Shown here piece by piece: positions 25,148-32,922 of a stretch of 42,519 bases of DNA (within the stretch, counting starts at the first letter, position 1; the number at the start of each line of letters is the position of its first letter). Position numbers and translations under genes: made by a program. The DNA comes from Pontibacter silvestris (GTDB lineage: Bacteria; Bacteroidota; Bacteroidia; Cytophagales; Hymenobacteraceae), in NCBI RefSeq assembly GCF_020907275.1, contig NZ_JAJJWI010000010.1, positions 137,336 through 179,854 on the forward strand, in the 5' to 3' direction. The notes below the pieces were generated by a model. The model did no database searches and had not been told where the DNA came from. It worked only from the letters and a program-made list of their open reading frames with translations.

Positions 25148-25957
25148 ATGGACCCATTGAAGAGAAACAATGTAAAAGTTTTTGGTAAAGGAAAACAGGC
25201 TATGATTTTCGGCCACGGATTTGGCTGTGATCAGAACATGTGGCGGTACATTACGCCAGCCTTTCAGCAAGAATATATAATTGTACTCCTCGATCATGTA
25301 GGGGCAGGTGATTCTGATGCCTCTGCCTATGATGAAGCTAAATATTCTACCTTGCAGGGATACGCGACGGATATACTGGAAATATGCAGGCACCTTAACC
25401 TGAAAGATTCCATATATGTAGGCCATTCCGTGGGGGCGATGATTGGTATTTTAAGTGCAATTCAGGAACCTGAGCGATTTGAGAGACTTGTGCTGGTGGG
25501 GCCTTCTCCCTGCTACATCAACGATGAAGACTATACAGGAGGGTTTGAACGAGCCGAAGTGCAGGCAATGCTGGAGCTTATGGAAACTGATTATATAGGC
25601 TGGTCAAGTGCTTTTGCACCTTTTGTTATGGGAAACCCGGACAGGCCATCGCTGGGGGAGGAGTTAACTAACAGCTTCTGTAAAACAGATTCCATAATAG
25701 CAAAACGCTTTGCCCAGGTTGCCTTTCTATCTGATAATCGCATGGATTTACTTGAGCTACAGACAAAGTCATTGATTCTGCAGTGCGCGGAGGATATGAT
25801 TGCTCCGGCTGAAGTGGGAGAATACATGCATAATATCCTCAAAGGCTCTACGCTGGTTAATTTAAATGCTTCAGGCCATTGTCCAAACCTGAGTGCTCCC
25901 CTGGAAACCATTACGGCGATAGAAAATTATCTTATAGAAAATTATCTTAAGGTGTAA
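25148..25957 (+). CDS. rsbQ: RsbQ-like alpha/beta hydrolase
   Basis: A 269-aa hydrolase very close to Bacillus RsbQ along its whole length: RNNVKVFGKGKQAMIFGHGFGCDQ, LDHVGAGDSD, VGHSVGAMIG, LVGPSPCYIND, LILQCAEDMIAP and ASGHCPN, with triad S94, D216, H244. RsbQ activates the PAS-domain phosphatase RsbP under energy stress, and the same fold is the strigolactone/karrikin receptor of plants. No RsbP is nearby; instead a PAS-PAS histidine kinase follows at 26312, so this hydrolase probably makes or presents a hydrophobic ligand to that kinase. The pairing is inferred from gene order. A good promoter lies at 25085-25116. Confidence 0.9.
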   Translation: MDPLKRNNVKVFGKGKQAMIFGHGFGCDQNMWRYITPAFQQEYIIVLLDHVGAGDSDASAYDEAKYSTLQGYATDILEICRHLNLKDSIYVGHSVGAMIGILSAIQEPERFERLVLVGPSPCYINDEDYTGGFERAEVQAMLELMETDYIGWSSAFAPFVMGNPDRPSLGEELTNSFCKTDSIIAKRFAQVAFLSDNRMDLLELQTKSLILQCAEDMIAPAEVGEYMHNILKGSTLVNLNASGHCPNLSAPLETITAIENYLIENYLKV

Positions 25958-26311
25958 TTCCCATAGCAATAAGTGGAGTAAGGACCAATTCGGCTGAAGA
26001 GGTTTTCCTCCTGCTTTAGTTTAAGCTCCTCACTGCACAGGAATATTTAAGGCAGGTGTGGTGGTAAAGTAACACTAAGACTATCCATTTCTGACAACGC
26101 GGCTATTTACCTCTTAGCTAGAAAAGCTCAGGATGCTGCTTTTGTAGGGTAAAGATATAAAGTTGATGTTCTTGCCAAACCATAAAATGCTATCTTAAAT
26201 AATTAAATTTAGAAGTCATTATATATAAATTGAGGTGCTAATTGCGGGAACTTGGGAATGGGTAAAGCGTATTCTATTCCAACACCTTTATTTATATTTA
26301 TTTAATAATTG
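25958..26311. other. Intergenic region between rsbQ and the PAS kinase, with a transposase scar
   Basis: This 354-nt spacer has no complete gene. On the minus strand about 26190-26135 repeats the sequence GGTTTGGCAAGAAC plus TCAAC seen at the end of the decayed transposase at 5924-6066 (there GGTTTAGCAAGAAC) and reads GLARTST in one frame. It is probably another remnant of the same REP-associated transposase family. No terminator or consensus promoter was found, so rsbQ and the kinase could be co-transcribed. Confidence 0.4.
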
Positions 26312-27916
26312 ATGCCAAGTAGATCCCCCGACGAAACGCATGGCGAAGCCATAGCCTTCAGGAAGATTTTTGAAAACCTGCCTGAGCTGTACCTGCTCCT
26401 CTCTTCAGAGTTGATTATCCTGGCCGTTAGTGATGCTTACCTGAAGGAAACACTTGCTATAAGGGAACACATTGTAGGTAAATACATATTTGAAGTCTTT
26501 CCTGATAACCCCGAAGTGCCTGATGCCCATGGCGTTGCTAACTTGAAAGCCTCCCTGCAAACTGTGCTGGCTACCCGTAAACCTCATGAGATGCTGGTAC
26601 AGCATTACGATGTGCAGCGCCCTGCAGCATTGGGTGGAGGTTTTGAAACTCGCTATTGGTTACCTTTAAATACGCCTGTGCTTAATGACAAAGGTGAAGT
26701 GCTTTATATCATTCATCAGGTAACCAACGTCACAGAGCAGGTAATGGCCCGTAAGAGAGGAGAACAGAATGAAGCTTTGCTACAAGGCTTGGCTGATACT
26801 TCTCCTGTGTCTTTATGGATGACGGATAAGAATGGAGCTATTATTTATGTCAATCAAACATGGACTGACTGGACGGGCAGGCCTTTTGAAACTCATTTAG
26901 GTAATGGCTGGGTGCTTTCTATTCTGGAGGAGGAGCGGGAGCGAATTGCAGGTAAGCTTTTGAATGATATCTATGCCCGAGCCCCTTTTTACGCAGAATT
27001 TCGCTTACTTCATGTTGATGGAACCATCCGCTGGTGCCTGGCTGAAGGTGTACCCCATTATTTGGATGATACCTTTGTCGGATATGTAGGTTCCTGTAAC
27101 GACATCACGAAACGAAAGCAGTCAGAGCAGGAACTGCAGAATATGACAGAAGAATTGGCTGAGGCTAATAAGGAACTGCTATCAGTAAACCAACAACTCA
27201 CGCATATTAACTTAGACCTGGACAACTTTATTTATGCGGCATCACATGATTTAAAAGCACCTATCGCCAATATTGAAGGGTTACTGGAAATTCTTTCAGA
27301 TGAGATTTCTCTTGTTCTGGAAGATAGAACAGAAGTGCAGCAAATATTGGATATGATGCAAGGCTCTGTGGAACGCTTCAAGAAAACGATTGGTAACCTG
27401 ACAGATGTTACTAAACTACAGAAAGAAAATAACAAAGAGATAACACCAATAATTGTTCAGGAGGTCGTACAGGAAGTGCTACTGGACCTGGAGCAGCTGA
27501 TTCAGAAATCAAATGCACAGGTAGAGATAGATGTCACAAAATGTGAAACTATTCACTTCTCTGAGAAAAACTTAAGGAGCATTGTCTATAACCTTATTTC
27601 TAATGCAATAAAATATAGTTCTCCTGAACGCTCTCCGCTAGTGCAGGTAGCATACCATAAGGAACAGGGTTATGCTGTGCTTACTGTACAGGATAACGGA
27701 TCAGGTATGAATGAGAAGCAGGTAGGGCAATTGTTTACCATGTTCAGGCGCTTTCATGATCATGTGGAGGGCTCTGGTGTAGGACTTTATATGGTTAAGC
27801 GCATGGTGGAGAACGCTGGTGGGCGAATTGAAGTCAATAGTGTTGTTGGGTTAGGTACTACATTTACCGTCTATTTAAAGAATCAGAATTCTCAAACTAC
27901 AGGTACAGGCTGCTAA
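26312..27916 (+). CDS. PAS-PAS sensor histidine kinase
   Basis: A 534-aa soluble kinase starting at the ATG at 26312 (a TTG directly before it is less likely). A first PAS domain covers about residues 15-140 (FENLPELYLLLSSELIILAVSDAYL), a second about 155-270 (WMTDKNGAIIYVNQTWTDWTG, ending with YVGSCNDITKRK). A coiled-coil linker leads to HisKA with H312 in AASHDLKAP, then the ATPase boxes NLISNAIKYSS, DNGSGM, FRRFHDHVEGSGVGLYMVKR and GTTFTVYL. No membrane segment, so the signal is internal. No response regulator follows. Its place after rsbQ suggests that PAS1 senses the RsbQ product or RsbQ itself. Confidence 0.92.
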   Translation: MPSRSPDETHGEAIAFRKIFENLPELYLLLSSELIILAVSDAYLKETLAIREHIVGKYIFEVFPDNPEVPDAHGVANLKASLQTVLATRKPHEMLVQHYDVQRPAALGGGFETRYWLPLNTPVLNDKGEVLYIIHQVTNVTEQVMARKRGEQNEALLQGLADTSPVSLWMTDKNGAIIYVNQTWTDWTGRPFETHLGNGWVLSILEEERERIAGKLLNDIYARAPFYAEFRLLHVDGTIRWCLAEGVPHYLDDTFVGYVGSCNDITKRKQSEQELQNMTEELAEANKELLSVNQQLTHINLDLDNFIYAASHDLKAPIANIEGLLEILSDEISLVLEDRTEVQQILDMMQGSVERFKKTIGNLTDVTKLQKENNKEITPIIVQEVVQEVLLDLEQLIQKSNAQVEIDVTKCETIHFSEKNLRSIVYNLISNAIKYSSPERSPLVQVAYHKEQGYAVLTVQDNGSGMNEKQVGQLFTMFRRFHDHVEGSGVGLYMVKRMVENAGGRIEVNSVVGLGTTFTVYLKNQNSQTTGTGC

Positions 27917-28429
27917 ACCTTGCAGGAAGAGAGCAATAGTTTTTTTCAGTATAAGAATATCTGCAAGCATTTTGAAGCAAAGTTAATTCGAGAAACCATT
28001 AAAAAGATACCAGGTCTCTTATGACTGGTATTGCCCAATGTTTAATATATAACTGTAAAATATTATTGGTTATAGTTAGGCTCCAGAAGTTGCGCTTCCT
28101 GCTTTTATTACTCCCGTTATTATAGAAATTGGAATTGTTTCTGTTGATTTCACCGGCCCCTTCAAAAATTGCTCGAATATACATGCCCTGATGAAAATGC
28201 CCAAAGGCCGCTTTGAGCATTTTTAATGCTTTTGTGAGACATCCTTTTTGCCCCACTGGTAAGTAATGCTTCACATAATCAAGTAGTTGTATGTGTGATA
28301 ATGGCTCAACGTAATGCTAATTAAATACAGGGATGTTCACATGAACTGGGGACTGTTATAACCTTTCTGCTGCTGCTGCTCGTTTAAAAGTAAAGTAATA
28401 AGATTGTTTCACTTTAAAAAGGAGGCTAA
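27917..28429. other. Intergenic region before Mn-catalase, possible minus-strand terminator
   Basis: A 513-nt gap. ATACCAG (28007-28013) and CTGGTAT (28025-28031) form a 7-bp stem; on the minus strand it is followed by CTTTTTAA, resembling a weak terminator, although no convincing minus-strand gene is found upstream. A minus-strand frame of 91 codons at 27999-28274 has poor coding texture and overlaps that hairpin, so I do not call it. No TAnnTTTG promoter was found before 28430. Confidence 0.35.
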
Positions 28430-29377
28430 ATGTTTTACCACGTAAAGGAATTACAGTTTAACGCGCGGGTATCTAAGCCGGACCCGAAGTTCGCCAGCAT
28501 GCTGCTGGAGCAGTTCGGTGGCGCCAACGGAGAGCTCGCAGCAGCCATGAATTACTTTGTGCAGGCTTTTCCTGCCCGACAGCCTTACCCGGACAAGTAT
28601 GATATGCTCATGGATATTGCCACAGAAGAGTTCAGCCACCTCGAAATAGTGGGTGCCACTATCCAGATGCTGCTGGGCCCGGTAAACGGAGAGTTGAAGG
28701 ATTTGGCTGACCAATCCGAGATTATGCAGTTGCTTAAGGGCAAGGCAGCTAAAGAAAACATAATACATGAGGCGATGGTGAATCCGCAGTTCCTGACTTT
28801 AAGCGGAGGAGGCCCTACACTCACCAACAGCCAGGGGGTGCCGTGGAATGCTGCCTACATCCATGCAAACGGCGATCTGACCGTGGACCTGCGCACTGAT
28901 ATTGCGGCAGAGGCACGTGCAAAGATCGTGTACGAGTACCTGATGCAGTTTACAGATGATCCTTACGTGAAGGAGACGCTTCGCTTCCTGATGACACGTG
29001 AGGTGGCACATGCCCAGATGTTTGAGGCAGCGTTGGCAACCATCACTCCAAACTTCCCGCCAGGCGTGCGCCAGGGCGACCCACGCTACAGCAACTCTTA
29101 CTTTAACATGTCTAATGGTGCAGAGGTGCGCGGGCCATGGAACGAGGGGCAAACACCGGTAACAGGTGAGGAATGGTTATATGTGGATGATCCTGTGAAA
29201 CATGTGGTTGAGACCAATGGCATGACAAAAGACCATGAGCCACAGGGAACCAACCGCAACATGGAGGAAACAGATAAACTCAACATGCAGATCAGCGAGG
29301 AGCGCAGCAGCCACATTAAATCATCTGTTCCTAAAGGGGAGAATCAGTGGAGCACGTATCCACAAAAGGACCTTTAG
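28430..29377 (+). CDS. Manganese catalase
   Basis: A 315-aa dimanganese catalase that breaks down hydrogen peroxide in the cytoplasm. Metal ligands are visible: E35 in GANGELAAAMNYF, E67 and H70 in ATEEFSHLEIV, a Glu in DIAAEARAKIVYEYL, and Glu/His in TREVAHAQMFE. The C-terminal part (FNMSNGAEVRGPWNEG) is the usual lid region, followed by a polar tail. The start has an unusually strong Shine-Dalgarno sequence for this phylum, AAAAAGGAGG ending at 28425, 4 nt before the ATG. A DsbA-family gene begins 14 nt after the stop, so the two form an operon, probably an oxidative-stress unit. Confidence 0.95.
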   Translation: MFYHVKELQFNARVSKPDPKFASMLLEQFGGANGELAAAMNYFVQAFPARQPYPDKYDMLMDIATEEFSHLEIVGATIQMLLGPVNGELKDLADQSEIMQLLKGKAAKENIIHEAMVNPQFLTLSGGGPTLTNSQGVPWNAAYIHANGDLTVDLRTDIAAEARAKIVYEYLMQFTDDPYVKETLRFLMTREVAHAQMFEAALATITPNFPPGVRQGDPRYSNSYFNMSNGAEVRGPWNEGQTPVTGEEWLYVDDPVKHVVETNGMTKDHEPQGTNRNMEETDKLNMQISEERSSHIKSSVPKGENQWSTYPQKDL

Positions 29378-29391
29378 CGTAGGGTGCTGAT

Positions 29392-30225
29392 ATGACAGAA
29401 GATAAAAAAACACAAAATAAAGAATCAGAAAATGAAGCAGGGTTGGTGGAGATTCAGGTCTACACCGACCCTCTTTGCTGTTGGAGCTGGGCCTTTGAGC
29501 CCCAGTGGCGCAAACTACGCTATGAGTTCAGTGGCAAGATAAGGTGGCGCTATCGTATGGCGGGGCTTATTCCTAACTGGAACACTTACAGAGATCCGGT
29601 GAACCACGTGAACAAGCCAATCCAGATGGGGCCTGTCTGGCTGGAGGCAAAGCATCTTAGTGGTATGCCGTTAGAGGACAAGGTTTGGTTTCATAATCCT
29701 CCAGTCTCTTCTTATCCATCCTGTATCGCCGTGAAATGTGCGGGATTACAGTCTGCTGAAGCAGCAGAAATGTACCTGCGCCGGGTACGGGAGGCTGTTA
29801 TGTTGCATGGTAAGGATATATCTCAAAGAGAAGTGCTCCTGGAAGTAGCAAGGGAGCTTGCCAGGGAAAGTCCGGATCTGCTTAATTTAACAGAGTTTGA
29901 GCACGAACTGAGTGGTGAGGCTGCCAGAAGGGCTTTTGAGGAGGACCTGAAGCAGGTACGCTACCACAGGATAAGCCGTTACCCCGCGCTGACTATCAAT
30001 AAGCCGGGGCAGCCGGGCTTATTGATAGTAGGGTACAGGCCGTATGAAGCACTTGTAAGTACCTTAAAGAAGGTGGCGCCAGAGCTGGAGCCTGTACAGC
30101 AGGTGAAAAATGCTGAGGAGTACAGGAAGTTCTGGAATGGAGCGACAGACAGAGAAATTGAGGAGGCGTTAAATTCAGATAAGCAAGGACACCCTGCATC
30201 TGCTGAAAAAAGTTTTGAGAGCTAA
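29392..30225 (+). CDS. DsbA family protein with a CCWS active site
   Basis: A 277-aa cytoplasmic thioredoxin-fold protein of the DsbA/FrnE type. After a polar N-terminus, VEIQVYTDPLCCWSW carries the active site. Where relatives have CPWC or CxxC, this reads C29-C30-W31-S32, so the second catalytic Cys is Ser while an extra Cys sits beside the first. A helical insertion lies between about residues 60 and 190, and the cis-Pro loop is RYPALTI. No signal peptide. It is co-transcribed with Mn-catalase and ends before a terminator at 30363. A role in peroxide or thiol stress is inferred from the operon. Confidence 0.85.
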   Translation: MTEDKKTQNKESENEAGLVEIQVYTDPLCCWSWAFEPQWRKLRYEFSGKIRWRYRMAGLIPNWNTYRDPVNHVNKPIQMGPVWLEAKHLSGMPLEDKVWFHNPPVSSYPSCIAVKCAGLQSAEAAEMYLRRVREAVMLHGKDISQREVLLEVARELARESPDLLNLTEFEHELSGEAARRAFEEDLKQVRYHRISRYPALTINKPGQPGLLIVGYRPYEALVSTLKKVAPELEPVQQVKNAEEYRKFWNGATDREIEEALNSDKQGHPASAEKSFES

Positions 30226-30362
30226 ATCCTTCAATTAAAAATGATAAATAAGGACTATTCTGAATTAAGTATGATAACCAGTCCTTAACAGTTAATTGCC
30301 ACAACTCCTGAGGCAAAAGTCATTCAAAATATTCCGCTGCTATTAGTACAGGCTTTGTTTGT

Positions 30363-30397
30363 AAAAGCCGATTTGCACACTCTGTAAATCGGCTTTT
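30363..30397 (+). terminator. Terminator of the catalase-DsbA operon
   Basis: A 12-bp perfect stem (AAAAGCCGATTT at 30363-30374, complement at 30386-30397) with a loop that can pair further (ACA/TGT). It ends in TTTTCTCT. It lies 138 nt past the DsbA stop. Confidence 0.82.
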
Positions 30398-30645
30398 CTC
30401 TATAATTAATTCAAAGCTGTCTGTACCTGTCATTTAAATATTGTCCAAATTCTTCAACACGTTGCAAGCCTTCTTATGTATAAGTTTTCTCATCGTGCAA
30501 CTTAGTCTGTATGTACGTAATAACATCTTCCCTGCAAGACAGGCAATAAACAGCGTTAAAAGGAGTCTATATGGTTAAATTTAATATAGTACAAGATTCT
30601 TCTGAATAATCAGGCAGGACTTCTTTACTTAAAACCTCTATACTT

Positions 30646-30670
30646 ATATTATATTATATTATATTATATT
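30646..30670. repeat. Pentanucleotide microsatellite (ATATT)x5
   Basis: Five uninterrupted ATATT units lie 36 nt before the start codon of the second PAS kinase. The last unit merges into the -7-like box TATATTTG (30665-30672). The rest of the 481-nt gap from 30226 holds the terminator at 30363-30397 and no other feature. Confidence 0.9.
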
Positions 30671-30672
30671 TG
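30665..30672 (+). promoter_or_regulatory. Candidate -7 box of the second PAS kinase
   Basis: TATATTTG fits TAnnTTTG and is 34 nt before the ATG at 30707. The upstream -33 position falls inside or just above the ATATT repeat and has no TTG, so promoter strength may depend on repeat length or an activator. Confidence 0.5.
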
Positions 30673-30706
30673 GCTTTTAACAAGAATAAGCACGAAGGTT
30701 AATTCC

Positions 30707-31816
30707 ATGCACAAACAAAGCTTAATAAATTCAGCTGATATTCTAACTCTGTTACCTGTACTGGATCGGCTAGCTATGCAGTCAGACCAGGTTTTCTTTC
30801 TTTATAATCTTAGAACAAGGCATGTGGATTTTATTAATCCTAATTTCCAGAAAATATGGGAGGTAAGTAAAAAGGAATATAGTGAAGAGTCTCTTTGGGG
30901 CTCTATCTACCCAGATGATAGAAGCTTTGTAGAAGAAAGTTACCATGATTTTCTGAATGGGGAAAGCAGTAAAAAGATTGAGTTTAGAATACTGCTGCAG
31001 AAAGACGTTGTTAAATGGCTTTCACTTTTCGTCTATTATATCTTCGAGGGTAATGTGAAAAGTTTTATTGTAGGATTAGTCGAGGATATAACAAAAAGAA
31101 AGGAACTTGAGCATTTATCGGCACAAAATAATTCCCGCAAAAGCGCTGTGCTTGAGATTCTGTCACATGATCTTAAGGGTTCCATTGCCCTGATTAATGT
31201 TATGAATGAGGAGGTGAAGAAGCATGTGCAAGCATTGGGTAATGAGCAGGTAAATGAGTACACCAGGCTAATTGGCCAGGTTTGCAAGAATAACCTGGAT
31301 ATGATTCATTCGCTCCTTAACGTTGAGTTTTTGGAGTCTGCCAGTATGCAGCTTACAAGGAAGAGGCTGGATCTTGTGCAGCTTATTAAAAATGTGTTTG
31401 ATGAGTACAAGCACTCGGAGAAGCTTTTAGACAGGTGTTTTAAGCTTTTATCCGCTAATGAATCTGTTTATGTAGAGGTTGATGAAGTGCTGTTTACGCA
31501 GGTATTTAATAACCTTATATCTAATGCCGTTAAATTTACCCGAGAGGGAGGCGCAATTACCGTATCACTGGAAGAGGATAAGGAGCGGGTTCTGGTTTGC
31601 GTAAAAGATAATGGTATTGGCATTCCTAAAAGTTTGCAGCCATTTTTATTTGATCGGTTTTCAAAAGCCAGAAGACCAGGTAATAAAGGACAAAAGTCTA
31701 CGGGCCTGGGTATGTCCATCGTTAAAAGAATTGTGGAATTACATGGCGGCAAGACTTGGGTAGAAAGTGAGGAGAAAAAAGGTACATCTATTTTCTTCAA
31801 TATCCCTAAAATTTAA
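30707..31816 (+). CDS. PAS sensor histidine kinase
   Basis: A 369-aa soluble kinase with one PAS domain (about residues 20-135; FFLYNLRTRHVDFINPNFQKIW at its start, FIVGLVEDITKRK at its end). HisKA has H154 in EILSHDLKG. The ATPase domain has NNLISNAVKFT, KDNGIGIP, GQKSTGLGMSIVKR and GTSIFFNIP. There is no membrane segment. A convergent single-domain response regulator ends 237 nt away (32054-32446) and is the natural partner candidate. A microsatellite at its promoter may make expression variable. Confidence 0.92.
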   Translation: MHKQSLINSADILTLLPVLDRLAMQSDQVFFLYNLRTRHVDFINPNFQKIWEVSKKEYSEESLWGSIYPDDRSFVEESYHDFLNGESSKKIEFRILLQKDVVKWLSLFVYYIFEGNVKSFIVGLVEDITKRKELEHLSAQNNSRKSAVLEILSHDLKGSIALINVMNEEVKKHVQALGNEQVNEYTRLIGQVCKNNLDMIHSLLNVEFLESASMQLTRKRLDLVQLIKNVFDEYKHSEKLLDRCFKLLSANESVYVEVDEVLFTQVFNNLISNAVKFTREGGAITVSLEEDKERVLVCVKDNGIGIPKSLQPFLFDRFSKARRPGNKGQKSTGLGMSIVKRIVELHGGKTWVESEEKKGTSIFFNIPKI

Positions 31817-31990
31817 AAGGGAAACCAGCTATCGAAGAAGAAATTGCCCTGCTTTTATGCTCAAACAGAAAAATTTCTCAACAGAGAAAAACTACTAAGC
31901 TTAGGCTACAATATTTCATTTTTTGCATCTACTTTTTTTCTCCTGGTAAATAGAAAGAAAGGAGAGGGTACTTTGAAAGCACTATCCTAT

Positions 31991-32014
31991 AAAAACCCCT
32001 GTAAATCCAGGGGT
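31991..32014 (-). terminator. Terminator of the response regulator gene
   Basis: On the minus strand, ACCCCTG/CAGGGGT (32014-32008 with 32001-31995) forms a 7-bp stem with a 6-nt loop, followed by TTTTTATAGG. It lies 40 nt beyond the regulator stop. Confidence 0.65.
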
Positions 32015-32053
32015 GCAGGGAAAGCAAATTAGCTTTTGAAGTATTCTGTAGAA

Positions 32054-32446
32054 TTAAGCAACCCGCGCTAAATTTTGTTTGATTTCGTGTAGGTGACCTT
32101 CTGTAAGAGGCTTACTGATAAACCCCTTGACAATTGCATGGTATTTAGCCATTTCTTTTTCTGCTGAATCTATAGAAGAGCTTAAAATAAAGACAGAGCA
32201 GTTACTTGAAATAGAATCTTCAAGTGGCTTCAGTGCCTGTAAAAACTGCCACCCACTCATAGTAGGCATGTTCAGGTCCAGGAACATTACCTGCGGTACA
32301 TTTACCTCTAGGTCCTCTGTCAGATAGTCAAGTGTTTCCTCAGCAGAAGAGAATGTCACCACATGCTCTGAGAAGTCCTCCATCTTCAGCATGGTCTCTG
32401 TCAGGAAAGAACTGAACTGGTCATCATCAATGATAAAAGTTTTCAT
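32054..32446 (-). CDS. Single-domain response regulator
   Basis: A 130-aa receiver domain without output domain. The acidic pocket is DDD (residues 7-9), the phospho-acceptor is D57 (VMFLDLNMPTMSG), the switch serine is in FILSSS (about 88-91), and K112 is in FISKPL, so all key residues are present. A strong Shine-Dalgarno AAAAAGGAG lies 2 nt before the ATG. It faces the PAS kinase at 30707 and may be its target, passing the signal by protein contact or phosphorelay. Confidence 0.92.
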   Translation of the reverse strand: MKTFIIDDDQFSSFLTETMLKMEDFSEHVVTFSSAEETLDYLTEDLEVNVPQVMFLDLNMPTMSGWQFLQALKPLEDSISSNCSVFILSSSIDSAEKEMAKYHAIVKGFISKPLTEGHLHEIKQNLARVA

Positions 32447-32922
32447 GGCTCCTTTTTAAATTATAATGCAAAGCCTTTAACAGGCACAATACAAAACAAA
32501 TACCTTATTAGCCTTATAAAAAGGAGACTTTTTTATATAAGTAACATATGTTTCATCTAGGTATAACTTCATTTGTAGAAATATTATATTAGTAAGATAT
32601 TGGAAGCCAGCATGTTTTGAGCTAATCATAAAGCTTATTTAGTAACATAGGAGAGAATATATATTACTCAATTAATCTTATATACATATATATTAATAAA
32701 TATTTATATTAAAGTTTGGTTTCTAATTATTGCAGCATAAGGTTATGTAATTTCATGTAAAAGTTAAAAAAAGGGTCAAATTGAATAATTTATTCTTCGC
32801 TTACTGCTTCTGATTTGACTTTTTTTGATTGATACCGTAATAACTGAATCAAGCTCCTGTACTGGCTAGTGCTACTGTAGCTTGACAGCACCCCTAACTT
32901 TACATTTAATTATAGCAGACTT
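32447..32922. other. AT-rich divergent intergenic region
   Basis: This 476-nt spacer between the divergent response regulator and glycosyltransferase genes contains no gene. It has long runs of alternating A and T around 32660-32715. TAACTTTA (32895-32902), one base off TAnnTTTG, is a possible -7 box for the glycosyltransferase but lacks a -33 TTG at normal spacing. Confidence 0.4.

Noticed and set aside
27999..28274. 91-codon minus-strand frame (starting MKHYLPVGQKG)
   Set aside because: The second half is low-complexity Asn/Ser, no motif was recognised, it has no promoter, and it overlaps a terminator-like hairpin.
31844..32032. 62-codon plus-strand frame after the second PAS kinase
   Set aside because: Poor coding texture, and it overlaps the terminator of the convergent response regulator.
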